From: Marinoscillum furvescens DSM 4134
Lineage (GTDB): Bacteria; Bacteroidota; Bacteroidia; Cytophagales; Cyclobacteriaceae
Direction of reading: 5' to 3'
Length of the DNA: 44,561 bases
Assembly (NCBI RefSeq): GCF_003386095.1
Contig: NZ_QREG01000033.1
Location: 1-44,561 of the forward strand
Shown piece after piece: positions 8,774 through 19,104 of this stretch; position 1 is the stretch's first letter; each line of letters starts with the position of its first letter. The position numbers and the translations under genes are program-made. The notes beneath the pieces were generated by a model. It searched no databases, was not told the origin of the DNA, and saw nothing but the letters and a program-made list of their open reading frames with translations.

Positions 8774-9507
8774 TGAAATACGTGATACTGGAAGACGAGC
8801 GACTGGCAGCAGACCGGCTGATCAAGCTGGTAAAAGAAAAAGCTCCAGAACTGGAGCACCTCATTACGCTAGACAGTGTGGAGTCGGCCATCAAAGTACT
8901 TCCGTCCCTCACTTTTGATTTTCTGTTCTTGGACATTCAGCTCGCCGATGGGCTGAGTTTTGAAATTCTGGATCAGGTCACTATCACGGCCCCCATCATA
9001 TTTACCACGGCCTATGATGAGTATGCGCTCAGGGCTTTTCAGGCCAATAGCATCGATTACTTACTTAAGCCGATTGTGCCTGATGAGCTAGAGCGAGCCC
9101 TGAACAAGCTCTCCGTGCGGCCTGCTCAGGAGGAAGACATTCACCAGCTGCTTAAGACGCTAAAACCTCAGGGTAAGGAACAGTTTGTAGTGAAAGTAGG
9201 GGACCGGCTGAAAACAGTAAAGACCAAAGACACTGCACTCATTTACAGTTACAACAAGGGCACATTCGTATTCGCCGAGGGGAGGAGCTACCCCGTGGAT
9301 TACACGATGGATAAGGTAGAAGAACTGCTCGACCCGCAGGTGTTTTTTCGGATCAGCCGAAAATTTATTATTCATGTAGATCACGCCAGCGACATGTTGT
9401 CTTTCACTAATTCAAGAATAATTATAAAGGTTCCGGGCTTTGATTTGGAGCAGGTAGTGGTGGCCCGGGAGCGCGTGGGTTTTTTCAAAAAATGGCTGGA
9501 TAGATAA
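8773..9507 (+). CDS. LytR/AlgR-family response regulator (REC + LytTR)
   Basis: 244 residues. The receiver domain occupies about 1-120, with the acidic pair ED (7-8), phospho-acceptor Asp54 in FLFLDIQLADG, the TTA switch region and Lys in YLLKPI. The LytTR DNA-binding domain is about 140-244 (FVVKVGDRLKTVKTKDTALIYSYNKGTFVF ... FFRISRKFIIH). It starts in a TAATG overlap with the kinase, so both are made together. It is the last gene of the receptor operon and a likely regulator of it. Target sites were not identified. Confidence 0.93.
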   Translation: MKYVILEDERLAADRLIKLVKEKAPELEHLITLDSVESAIKVLPSLTFDFLFLDIQLADGLSFEILDQVTITAPIIFTTAYDEYALRAFQANSIDYLLKPIVPDELERALNKLSVRPAQEEDIHQLLKTLKPQGKEQFVVKVGDRLKTVKTKDTALIYSYNKGTFVFAEGRSYPVDYTMDKVEELLDPQVFFRISRKFIIHVDHASDMLSFTNSRIIIKVPGFDLEQVVVARERVGFFKKWLDR

Positions 9508-9605
9508 AGCGTACACTTAACGTGCAAAAGCTCCGGTTCAACGAGATTCACCAGGTAAGCGCGTAGAGGGCTTTAATCTTGTGGCAAATCACTGAACTAT
9601 CAATT

Positions 9606-9923
9606 ATGCCATCTAACATTGCCAAATCCACTCTAAGAGTCTACACAAGCGGGTCTACTTTTGAGTGGGTGAGTTATGAGAAATCTTCAGGTCAAATGCA
9701 ATTGTGCTATAAGAACGGAGGATACGCCAATCGGGTTAAAACTCACCTCAATATCTCACCGATCACCTTTCTCAAAATTCTTAAGGTAACACGAATAAAG
9801 TCGGCTGCATTTTCATTGATCAAAGCACAATTACTCGGTGATGACGCGAACGAATTTGTTCCTAAAAGCTCCGTGTTTGCTTCAGAGGATGATGAGGCCT
9901 TTCTTTTGACTAAAGCAGGATAG
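9606..9923 (+). CDS. KTSC-like small protein
   Basis: 105 residues from the ATG at 9606 (MPSNIAKS); the upstream in-frame TTG at 9579 is less likely. The core (STFEWVSYEKSSGQMQLCYKNGGYANRVKTHL followed by a short helix) follows the KTSC pattern: a strand with xxVxY, a second strand with L.v.Y.nG, a third strand, then a helix. No signal peptide. The following gene is a divergent paralog 19 bases away. KTSC proteins are small and poorly characterised; the assignment is by pattern. Confidence 0.6.
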   Translation: MPSNIAKSTLRVYTSGSTFEWVSYEKSSGQMQLCYKNGGYANRVKTHLNISPITFLKILKVTRIKSAAFSLIKAQLLGDDANEFVPKSSVFASEDDEAFLLTKAG

Positions 9924-9942
9924 GTTCCATTCTATCTTTTAA

Positions 9943-10305
9943 ATGACGGATTCGTCTATGCAAATGGTGTGTTCACCGATAAGTGTTATAAAAACAAAGA
10001 TGGTATGCCTACATTACCTGCAAACAGAAGCTAACGTGACTTTCGATATAAATACCCAACACATCGGAACGCTCCGAATTCAAACCAATTCGTCATTGAT
10101 AGAATGGATGGAGTACCACCCCCAGTCGCTTAAGTTAGAGGTGCATTACAAAAGAGGTCCTCGCAAGCATACCACGCGTACCTATCGGGACATTTCAATG
10201 GGGATGTTTATGAGTCTTCTAAGTGGACCTTCACTTGGTAAAGCACTCCTCAAAATGCTGCATCAAAAGGAAAAATCTTACAACAGCCTGATTGAAGAAA
10301 ATTAA
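9943..10305 (+). CDS. KTSC-like small protein, paralog of the previous gene
   Basis: 120 residues. The C-terminal ~70 residues match the KTSC layout better than the neighbour: SLIEWMEYHPQSLKLEVHYKRG, then TYRDISMGMFMSLLSGPSLGKALLKML, corresponding to the strand-strand-helix with a GPSLGKAL-like turn before the last helix. The N-terminus is uncertain, with ATGs at 9943, 9958 and further in. The stop codon overlaps the end of a duplicated SMP-30 gene tail on the other strand, suggesting a rearrangement ended exactly here. Confidence 0.6.
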   Translation: MTDSSMQMVCSPISVIKTKMVCLHYLQTEANVTFDINTQHIGTLRIQTNSSLIEWMEYHPQSLKLEVHYKRGPRKHTTRTYRDISMGMFMSLLSGPSLGKALLKMLHQKEKSYNSLIEEN

Positions 10306-10392
10306 TCGGTCAGCGCTATGCGCATGAGGTGCTTATGAGCTGTCATATAGAGGTGGTTTTCGTCATTACTTTCGCATTAGGCCAGTCATCTT
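10302..10392 (-). pseudogene. decayed duplicate of the 3' end of the SMP-30-like gene
   Basis: Bases 10302-10354 match 10878-10930, the 3' end of the intact SMP-30-like gene, at 52 of 53 positions. Read on the minus strand they encode LYMTAHKHLMRIAL-T-D and the stop. Further upstream the similarity decays but still aligns at protein level (CESNDEN against CAFDSEEK), with an apparent deletion. Only the last ~30 codons survive and there is no start. Confidence 0.8.
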
Positions 10393-10877
10393 GATTGTTT
10401 TATCATAGAGATTATTCCTTCTGATCTTTTTGACTTATGAAGATGATATTTATCTACTATTAATCAGTTCCGAGCTAGAGAAATACCCTACTTTTCCATT
10501 GATGAAAAGTAGGCAAAAATCTAGGGCTGTATTCATTTCTTAACGTGATTTCATATTCCAAGGCGGGAAATAAAAAAACTCAACAATGAAGTAATAGGAA
10601 TTTAATTTGGCTTTGTGAGCTGATAATGTAGTGATACATGAATTAGCAAATTTCTGTGATGATGCTTCATTGTCTCAAACAGTTTTTATTTCTATTCCGC
10701 CATGCAATACGAAATCTCTAAAATGAATAATGCCCACATCAACGCTTAATATTCTTCTGATTATAATCAGCCTAGACATTCACTGGATCAGTCACTGACA
10801 GAGAAAAAACCTCCAAAAGGCTATAAACTTACATTTTAATAGATATCTTTTATGAAGTGCGGAAGGCAGGAAGAAAG
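10393..10877. other. A/T-rich intergenic region with a 10-bp hairpin
   Basis: About 485 bases without a convincing gene on either strand. The one clear structure is a hairpin at 10487-10513 (CCTACTTTTC, seven-base loop, GAAAAGTAGG). It lacks a following T-run, so it is not an obvious terminator. The block is bounded by the truncated and intact copies of the SMP-30-like gene tail, as if inserted or left over after a partial duplication. Confidence 0.5.
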
Positions 10878-11888
10878 TTAATCGATCAGCGCTATGCGCA
10901 TGAGGTGCTTATGAGCTGTCATATAGAGGTATTTCTCCTCACTATCAAAGGCACAATTTGCCGTGGCAAAACCAGTCATAATGGTGCCGAGGTGTTCACC
11001 TTCTGGAGATAGGACCAGCACGCCTCCCGGGCCTGTAGCAAATAGGTTTCCACTTGAGTGTACCTTCATTCCATCAGGAAGACCTTTTCTCTCTTTACCA
11101 AGAGCAGTCACATCCAGAAGCATTTTGCCATTCGTTACCTGCTGATTTTCATCCAGCTGATAAGCATAGTACCTGGCGGCCTCAGGATCCGACACGGCTA
11201 TATACAGCGTTTCTTCATCTGGAGACAATGCGATACCGTTTGGCCGGGTGAGTGAGTCTATCAGTAGTTCTACGTTTCCATCCGCGTCCAGTCGGTATAC
11301 ACCGAAATGCCCCAGATCTGACTCAGAGGGGTCGTTTAGGCCATAAGGAGGGTCAGTGAAAAAATAGGAGCCCTTTGAGCTAATCGCTACATCATTAGGA
11401 CTGTTGAATGATTGCTCCTTATAGGTGCTGGCGAGCGTGAGAAATTCGGGCTCTGGCTGAGTAAGTGGGCTGGCCATCAGCGCTAGCTGACGGTTGCCAT
11501 GTTGGCATAGTACCAAATTGCCATCCGGGTCCAGTGCCAGTCCATTGGATCCCGGTTCTTTGGATTGTGTCTCGCTTCCGGTATAGCCTGACGGTGTCAG
11601 GTACACTGACAGACTATCGTTGGAGGGGTTCCATTGATAGATTTTGTTTTCAGGTACGTCTGAAAAGATGAGTTTTTGTTGGCTTTCCAGCCAGAGAGGT
11701 CCTTCGCTCCAGGTAAAGCCACTGGCCAGAACCTCCACTTGCGCATTTGGTGCAATAAACTGCTCAAAAGTGGGTGAAAGCGACTCTATTTTCCAATCTA
11801 TGGATTCGTCTGTGGAGGCATCATCGGATTCGCTACTGCATGCTGTCAGCAAAAGGCAGGAAACTAAGGTTAGGCTGAGAGTTTTCAT
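10878..11888 (-). CDS. SMP-30/gluconolactonase-like lipoprotein
   Basis: 336 residues from the ATG at 11888 (MKTLSLTLVSCLLLTAC, lipobox LTAC). The longer upstream reading is rejected because it runs through terminator and intergenic sequence. The body is a six-bladed-propeller SMP-30/gluconolactonase/LRE type: EGPLWLESQQKLIFSDVPENKIYQW, the GSNGLALDPDGNLVLCQHGNR blade, SPNDVAISSKGSYFFTDPPYG, RPNGIALSPDEETLYIAVSD and LPDGMKVHSSGNLFATGPGG. The Glu, Asn and Asp residues typical of the metal site are present. It probably hydrolyses a lactone or acts on a sugar derivative in the periplasm; the substrate is unknown. Confidence 0.87.
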   Translation of the reverse strand: MKTLSLTLVSCLLLTACSSESDDASTDESIDWKIESLSPTFEQFIAPNAQVEVLASGFTWSEGPLWLESQQKLIFSDVPENKIYQWNPSNDSLSVYLTPSGYTGSETQSKEPGSNGLALDPDGNLVLCQHGNRQLALMASPLTQPEPEFLTLASTYKEQSFNSPNDVAISSKGSYFFTDPPYGLNDPSESDLGHFGVYRLDADGNVELLIDSLTRPNGIALSPDEETLYIAVSDPEAARYYAYQLDENQQVTNGKMLLDVTALGKERKGLPDGMKVHSSGNLFATGPGGVLVLSPEGEHLGTIMTGFATANCAFDSEEKYLYMTAHKHLMRIALID

Positions 11889-11985
11889 GGTGATCTTTGT
11901 GTGCGAGCAAGATAATAAAAGGTTGTAGTTCAAGGCAACTGAAATAGGGATTGTAGACCAATAGGCCGAATTCTCCGATGGGCAT

Positions 11986-12021
11986 AAAAAAAACGGGTAT
12001 CGATTATTGATCACCCGTTTT
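11986..12021 (-). terminator. Rho-independent terminator of the ABC-F gene
   Basis: AAAACGGGT (11990-11998) pairs with ACCCGTTTT (12013-12021). On the minus strand the hairpin is followed by a T-run (the A-run from 11986). It sits about 20 bases beyond the ABC-F stop. Confidence 0.75.
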
Positions 12022-12042
12022 CGGTTTGAAAGAAATGTCTGT

Positions 12043-13716
<1,674 letters not shown>

Positions 13717-13755
13717 TTAGTCAAAGCGCTGATTTCCATGCCATAGAGAATACGG

Positions 13756-14145
13756 TCATTGGTTGTACAACAAAACAGGAGCATTTTGTTTGCAGGCTAC
13801 ACCACTAGGTTGCTGTGTGAGTGAGCAGTCGGACCCTATTTTATTTTGCTCGTTATAGGATTTGTGAGCCTCATTATAGTTTGCCACCATGGCAAAAAGT
13901 TTACTGGTATCTACTGACACATGATAGGCAAAATATTCTGCAGGGCCACCACAGGGTTTGGAGCCCAGCGGGTAGGGCTGCCAGTCCGTGTCATCTGTGC
14001 AGGGACGGCTTTGGGCCAAAGTTAAGATATCAGCTTTCATTTGGTTTAGGTCGTCTACAGATACCTCCTTCGAAATTTCTTCTTGCTCACACGCAAAAAA
14101 ACAGAACATCATTAGGGGCATTGTGGTTAACAAGTTTAATTTCAT
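13756..14145 (-). CDS. hypothetical lipoprotein
   Basis: 129 residues with a signal peptide and lipobox-like FFAC at Cys19. The mature part is Cys-rich with paired motifs RPCTDDTDW, GSKPCGGPAEYFAYH, SDCS and GVACKQ, suggesting two disulphides. The GSKPCGGP and YNEAHKSYN pattern recurs in small uncharacterised Bacteroidota lipoproteins. It is monocistronic between the ABC-F gene and the divergent pyruvate carboxylase gene. Function unknown. Confidence 0.7.
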   Translation of the reverse strand: MKLNLLTTMPLMMFCFFACEQEEISKEVSVDDLNQMKADILTLAQSRPCTDDTDWQPYPLGSKPCGGPAEYFAYHVSVDTSKLFAMVANYNEAHKSYNEQNKIGSDCSLTQQPSGVACKQNAPVLLYNQ

Positions 14146-14273
14146 GGTGTCATCGTGTTTGCTTGTTAAGACACACCATGAATGAAGATCGTTGGGTAGT
14201 TTTCAATGATTTTTTGGTATAAAAACCAAGCCTAAACAAAAAGAAACCAAGAACTTACTAATTTCCAATCCTT

Positions 14274-17200
14274 ATGGAAAACCACAAATTTTTTAAGAAA
14301 ATCATGGTAGCTAACCGCGGGGAGATTGCCATCCGTGTTTTGCGTGCCATTTCAGAGCTTCACATTCGGTCCGTAGCAGTGTATACGCATGAGGACCGCT
14401 ACTCGCTGCACCGTTTCAAGGCTGATGAAGCTTATCAGCTAGACCCGGAAAGTGAGCCGCTAAAACCTTACCTGGACATAGAGCAGATCATAGCAGTAGC
14501 TAAAGAAAACGATGTAGACGCTATCCATCCAGGGTATGGTTTTCTCTCTGAGAATGTCACCTTCGCTACCAGATGTAGGGAGGAGGGCATTACGTTTATT
14601 GGCCCCGAGCCAGAAGTGATGTCGCAGCTGGGTGACAAGGTGATGGCCAAAAAGGTAGCTCGCGCTGCGGAAGTACCCGTGATCGAAGACAATCAGGTGG
14701 TGCTCAGCAATGAGGAAGTAGCCAAAGCTGAAGCTAAGCGCATCGGCTATCCGGTGATACTCAAAGCGTCTGCTGGCGGTGGTGGACGCGGCATGCGTGT
14801 AGTGCGTGACGAGAGTACGCTCATTCATTCTTTTGCGGAAGCACGCTCCGAGGCAGGTAAGGCTTTTGGTGATGATACCATCTTTCTGGAAAAATACGTG
14901 GAGAACCCTAAGCACATCGAAGTGCAGGTGCTTGCTGACAACCATGGCAATGTGGTACACCTTTACGAGCGTGACTGCTCAGTGCAGCGGAGGTTTCAGA
15001 AAGTGGTAGAGGTAGCTCCCAGTGAAGGACTGAAGGATGAAACCAGAGAGCGACTGTATGCCTATGCGCTTAAGATTGCGCGGCAGGTCAATTACAACAA
15101 TGCTGGTACGGTAGAATTTCTCATAGACCCTGATGAAAACATCTACTTCATAGAGGTAAACCCTCGTGTACAGGTAGAGCATACCATCACCGAAGAGGTG
15201 ACGGGTGTGGATATTGTTCGGTCACAAATATTGATCGCCGCAGGTTGTGAGCTTTCACATCCGCAGATCTATATCAAGTCACAAGATGATATCCGTACTC
15301 GCGGTTATGCCATACAGTGTCGGGTGACTACCGAAGACCCTGAAAATGGCTTCCGTCCGGATTATGGCACCATCATAGCCTACAGAAGTGCCGGCGGTTT
15401 TGGCATACGCCTCGATGCAGGCAACGTCTACAACGGCGTGAAAATCTCACCTTTCTTTGACTCTCTGCTGGTAAAAGTGACAGCCAAAGGACGTACGCTT
15501 AAAGGGTCTGCACAGCGCTTACACCGGGCCTTACGCGAGTTTAGAGTGCGTGGTGTCAAAACCAATATCGGCTTTCTGGAAAATGTGATTTATACCAAAG
15601 ATTTCTTTGAAGGCAAAGCCACGGTAAACTTCATCGATAGCCACCCGGAGCTGTTTCAGATCAAAAAGAGCTTTGATAGAGGTACCAAGACCCTTAGCTA
15701 CATAGGCGAGGTGTCGGTAAATGGCAACCCGGATGTGAAGTCTTACGATCCCAATAAGAAATTTAGGCCGCTGATCGTACCAAAGGTGGAAAAGGGAGCA
15801 CCTGTGCCAGAGGGTACACGCGATCTCTTGAAAAAACTGGGAAGGGAAAAGTTCGTAGAGCACTTCAAGAATGATCCAAAAATTTACTTTACGGATACCA
15901 CCTGGAGAGATGCGCACCAAAGTTTGTTGGCTACCCGTTTTCGTACGGCTGACATGCTCAAGGTAGCCAGAAGCTATGCCGTACAAAATCCGGAAATCTT
16001 TTCACTAGAAATGTGGGGTGGAGCCACGTTTGACGTGTCCATGAGATTCCTCAAAGAAAGTCCATGGAAGCGACTCCAACTGTTGCGAGAAGCGGTTCCT
16101 AATATCTTGTTTCAGATGCTCCTGCGTGGATCCAACGGCGTAGGCTATACCGCGTATCCGGACAATTTGATCGAGCAGTTTATAGAGACGTCTGCCAAAA
16201 ACGGCATGGACATTTTCAGGATTTTTGATTCGCTCAACTGGATCGACAACATGAAAGTGAGTATCAATGCTGTGCGAGAGCGTACCGAGTCTCTGGCAGA
16301 AGCATGTATTTGCTATACAGGCGAATTGCAGGATCCGGATCAGAAAAAATATACGCTACAGTACTATGTGGACATGGCCCGGCAGCTGGAAGATGCCGGA
16401 GCGCACATGCTGGCGATCAAAGATATGGCTGGCTTGCTGAAGCCCTACACTGCTGAAAAACTCGTTGGGGCACTCAAAGAGGCCGTAGACCTGCCCATTC
16501 ACTTACATACGCATGATACTTCTTCGGTGCAGTCAGCGATGTACCTAAAAGCCGTAGAGGCAGGAGTAGATATTGTGGATGGCGCCCTGGCGTCTATGTC
16601 TGGGCTCACCTCACAGCCAAACCTCAACTCCCTGGTGGCTACGCTCCAGTACCACGAGAGAGGTAGGGATATGAACCTGGATTCGCTCAACCAGCACAGT
16701 ACCTATTTTGAAGGCGTGCGCGATTATTATTATCCGTTTGAGTCGGAGCTCAAAGCAGGTACTGCAGAAGTTTATCACCATGAAATTCCTGGAGGGCAGT
16801 ATTCTAATCTTCGCCCTCAGGCCATAGCGCTTGGTTTGGAGCATAAATTTGAGACGATCAAGCGCAACTATGCGATCGTCAATAAGCTGTTTGGCGATAT
16901 TGTCAAAGTGACTCCATCTTCCAAAGTGGTAGGAGACATGGCCATGTTTATGACATCCAATGGCCTTACGCCAGAGGATATTGTTACACGTGGTGAATCC
17001 CTAAGTTTCCCAGAATCTGTGGTGGGCTTTTTCCGAGGCGAACTTGGGCAGCCCCATGGTGGATTTCCGGCGGAGATCAGCAAGCTTATTCTGAAAAATC
17101 AGCAACCGCTCAACGGGCGCGCCAATGATCAGATGGATCCGGTAGATTTTGATAAAGAGTTTGCGGCTTTTCAAAAAGACTTTCCAGGGGCCGATTTCGA

Positions 17201-17717
17201 AGACTTCCTTTCGTACAAACTGTACCCGAAAGTATATAAAGAATACTACGACCATATACAGCAATACGACGAAGTAAGCCACTTGCCATCTCCTGTGTTT
17301 TTCTATGGCATGAAAGAAGACGAGGAGATTTTGGTGGAAATAGCCAAAGGCAAGACCATCATCATAGAAATGGGCTACATCACGGAGCCAGATGAAGAAG
17401 GCATGCGCACCGTGTCGTTTAAGCTCAATGGGCAATCGCGAAAAATCCAGATCAGAGATAAGAAGGCTTCTGTGGACAAAGTGTCCAATAGAAAAGCTGA
17501 CGGACCTGGTGAAGTGGGGTCTCCACTACAGGGCCGTATCGCGGAGGTGAAGGTGAAGAAAGGTGCCGAAGTGAAAAAAGGAGATGTGCTTTTCGTGATA
17601 GAGGCCATGAAGATGGAAACCAGCGTTTCTTCCCCGAAAGATGGGGTTGTTACGGGTATTCAGCTCCGTGCGGGCGATTTAGTGCAGCAAGATGACCTGG
17701 TCATTGAGTTGGATTAG
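14274..17717 (+). CDS. pyc: pyruvate carboxylase
   Basis: 1147-residue single-chain enzyme that carboxylates pyruvate to oxaloacetate using ATP, bicarbonate and biotin, refilling the TCA cycle. Domain order is complete: biotin carboxylase (about 8-465; KIMVANRGEIAIRVLRA, ATP loop KASAGGGGRGMRVV, EVNPRVQVEHTITE); carboxyltransferase (about 545-810; DTTWRDAHQSLLATRFRT, metal ligands in HLHTHDT); then the PC_OADA domain; then a biotinyl domain (about 1075-1147) with the biotinylated Lys1113 in EAMKMET. The length matches bacterial PYC (~1150). It is monocistronic, with a strong hairpin terminator beyond its stop. Confidence 0.97.
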   Translation: MENHKFFKKIMVANRGEIAIRVLRAISELHIRSVAVYTHEDRYSLHRFKADEAYQLDPESEPLKPYLDIEQIIAVAKENDVDAIHPGYGFLSENVTFATRCREEGITFIGPEPEVMSQLGDKVMAKKVARAAEVPVIEDNQVVLSNEEVAKAEAKRIGYPVILKASAGGGGRGMRVVRDESTLIHSFAEARSEAGKAFGDDTIFLEKYVENPKHIEVQVLADNHGNVVHLYERDCSVQRRFQKVVEVAPSEGLKDETRERLYAYALKIARQVNYNNAGTVEFLIDPDENIYFIEVNPRVQVEHTITEEVTGVDIVRSQILIAAGCELSHPQIYIKSQDDIRTRGYAIQCRVTTEDPENGFRPDYGTIIAYRSAGGFGIRLDAGNVYNGVKISPFFDSLLVKVTAKGRTLKGSAQRLHRALREFRVRGVKTNIGFLENVIYTKDFFEGKATVNFIDSHPELFQIKKSFDRGTKTLSYIGEVSVNGNPDVKSYDPNKKFRPLIVPKVEKGAPVPEGTRDLLKKLGREKFVEHFKNDPKIYFTDTTWRDAHQSLLATRFRTADMLKVARSYAVQNPEIFSLEMWGGATFDVSMRFLKESPWKRLQLLREAVPNILFQMLLRGSNGVGYTAYPDNLIEQFIETSAKNGMDIFRIFDSLNWIDNMKVSINAVRERTESLAEACICYTGELQDPDQKKYTLQYYVDMARQLEDAGAHMLAIKDMAGLLKPYTAEKLVGALKEAVDLPIHLHTHDTSSVQSAMYLKAVEAGVDIVDGALASMSGLTSQPNLNSLVATLQYHERGRDMNLDSLNQHSTYFEGVRDYYYPFESELKAGTAEVYHHEIPGGQYSNLRPQAIALGLEHKFETIKRNYAIVNKLFGDIVKVTPSSKVVGDMAMFMTSNGLTPEDIVTRGESLSFPESVVGFFRGELGQPHGGFPAEISKLILKNQQPLNGRANDQMDPVDFDKEFAAFQKDFPGADFEDFLSYKLYPKVYKEYYDHIQQYDEVSHLPSPVFFYGMKEDEEILVEIAKGKTIIIEMGYITEPDEEGMRTVSFKLNGQSRKIQIRDKKASVDKVSNRKADGPGEVGSPLQGRIAEVKVKKGAEVKKGDVLFVIEAMKMETSVSSPKDGVVTGIQLRAGDLVQQDDLVIELD

Positions 17718-17744
17718 TACTCAACTCTATCAATCAATACACGA

Positions 17745-17783
17745 GAGGCTGTAGTAAAAACACTTTTACTGCAGCCTCTTTTT
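17745..17783. terminator. bidirectional terminator between pyc and the convergent gene
   Basis: GAGGCTG-T-AGTAAAA pairs with TTTTACT-G-CAGCCTC (17745-17778), a 15-position stem with one mismatch, followed by TTTTTATT on the plus strand. It can serve pyc and, in reverse, the convergent gene whose stop is at 17782. Confidence 0.8.
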
Positions 17784-19008
17784 ATTTCAGCTTGATGGCC
17801 CTGAGGTGTAATTTGCGATCCGGGTCTGGTGTGTAGTTGCTGTCAGTATAAGCGTCCCACGCACTGTTGCTGATGTATAGTATCTGATCATTTACCAGTA
17901 CTCCCTGGGTGGGTTCACCCAACGGGTAGAGGCTTTGATCCAGGGTTTCAGCATGTATTACTTCGGCTTGGCTTAGGGTGATTTGGAGGGCCCTTTTGGG
18001 AGTAGTTCCATTTTGAAAGGCTATTAATTTTCCGGCGTGATACACCAGCCCATCGATGCCTTTGTCTGCATACCAGCCCATGCTTTTCACGGGACGCACT
18101 TGCTCAGTTGAGAGGTCTACATGATACAGACCCGTGATGTAGTCTGCGAGGTAGAGGTGGTTACCGTCTATCGCCAGCCCCTGCAGGTTGTACAATTCAT
18201 TGGAGAAGTCAAAGCGTTTGGTGGCTCCGGTGCTAGAGAGTTCGTAGACAGCATTGTTTAGGCCGTCTGTAGCCAGTGCTGTGCCTTCCTGATAAGCGAT
18301 CACATCACCAAGGAGTGCATTGGGCACTTCGTATTGGAAGATTACTTCGAAATTTTGAGGGTTTAATCCGAAAACGGAAGATTGGTTTTTGAGCTGCTCC
18401 TCATACCGGTTCATTTCTGGAAGTGCTGCCGAGACTACCCACAAGATATTTTGGGTGGCATCCATCCCCATGACGCTGTAAAGTTTTGCATGATCAAATA
18501 CCGGAGACATGCTTTTTTTATCGGCTATAAACAGCCTGCGCGAATTGACAGAACCCAGCAATAGGTCTCCAGATGGGAGGGAAGTGATGGATTCTATATG
18601 ATGCTGGGACTGATCGAGCTTGTGGATGGTTTTGCTATTGCTGATTCTTAGGTTTAGTTCATTGACGAACGTTTCAAGATCTAAAAAATCGGAACGCTGG
18701 TGTAAGCTTTTAAAATCCTCATCTTGGTGATAGTTAAGGCTGGCGTTCATCGTCAGGTGATGCTTGAGTGTTGCTATGGCTGCTTTGGGTTGTTTGGTAA
18801 GGGCATAAGCAGCAGCCAGGTTGTAAGTAATAGCGGGATGGTTGGGACGCAAATCATTGGCTTTTTGTGTGAAAAACAAAAAGCCGTCATAGTGCTTTGC
18901 TTCATAGGCAGCAATGCTCTGCTGGTAGTAGCTTCTAAGGCTGTCTCGCTGCCCGCTGGCTGCATAGTGCATGCAGATCAGGGTTGCAATGATAAAGGTT
19001 GGTTTCAT
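17782..19008 (-). CDS. exported protein: TPR-like N-terminus plus beta-propeller-like domain
   Basis: 408 residues with a signal peptide (ending ASGQ). A TPR-like part at about 25-95 (AAYEAKHYDGFLFFTQKANDLRPNHPAITYNLAAAYALTKQ in outline) is followed by a beta-propeller-like region of about six blades at about 125-408 (ESITSLPSGDLLLGSVNSRRLF; NLQGLAIDGNHLYLADYITGLYHVDL; GVLVNDQILYISNSAWDAY). The propeller is SMP-30/strictosidine-synthase-like by pattern; no catalytic set was identified. Probably periplasmic, function unknown. Confidence 0.7.
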   Translation of the reverse strand: MKPTFIIATLICMHYAASGQRDSLRSYYQQSIAAYEAKHYDGFLFFTQKANDLRPNHPAITYNLAAAYALTKQPKAAIATLKHHLTMNASLNYHQDEDFKSLHQRSDFLDLETFVNELNLRISNSKTIHKLDQSQHHIESITSLPSGDLLLGSVNSRRLFIADKKSMSPVFDHAKLYSVMGMDATQNILWVVSAALPEMNRYEEQLKNQSSVFGLNPQNFEVIFQYEVPNALLGDVIAYQEGTALATDGLNNAVYELSSTGATKRFDFSNELYNLQGLAIDGNHLYLADYITGLYHVDLSTEQVRPVKSMGWYADKGIDGLVYHAGKLIAFQNGTTPKRALQITLSQAEVIHAETLDQSLYPLGEPTQGVLVNDQILYISNSAWDAYTDSNYTPDPDRKLHLRAIKLK

Positions 19009-19104
19009 GCCATAATAAACAGCTGAAAAACAGGCTTATACCAGTCAATAATGATTAGTTGCCGGCTGGTGCTATAGACGGATATTAACGGGGCTGAGCG
19101 GTAA

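Noticed and set aside
14460-14960. 166-residue antisense open frame in pyruvate carboxylase
   Set aside because: It lies entirely inside the well-supported pyc coding region and shows no protein features of its own.
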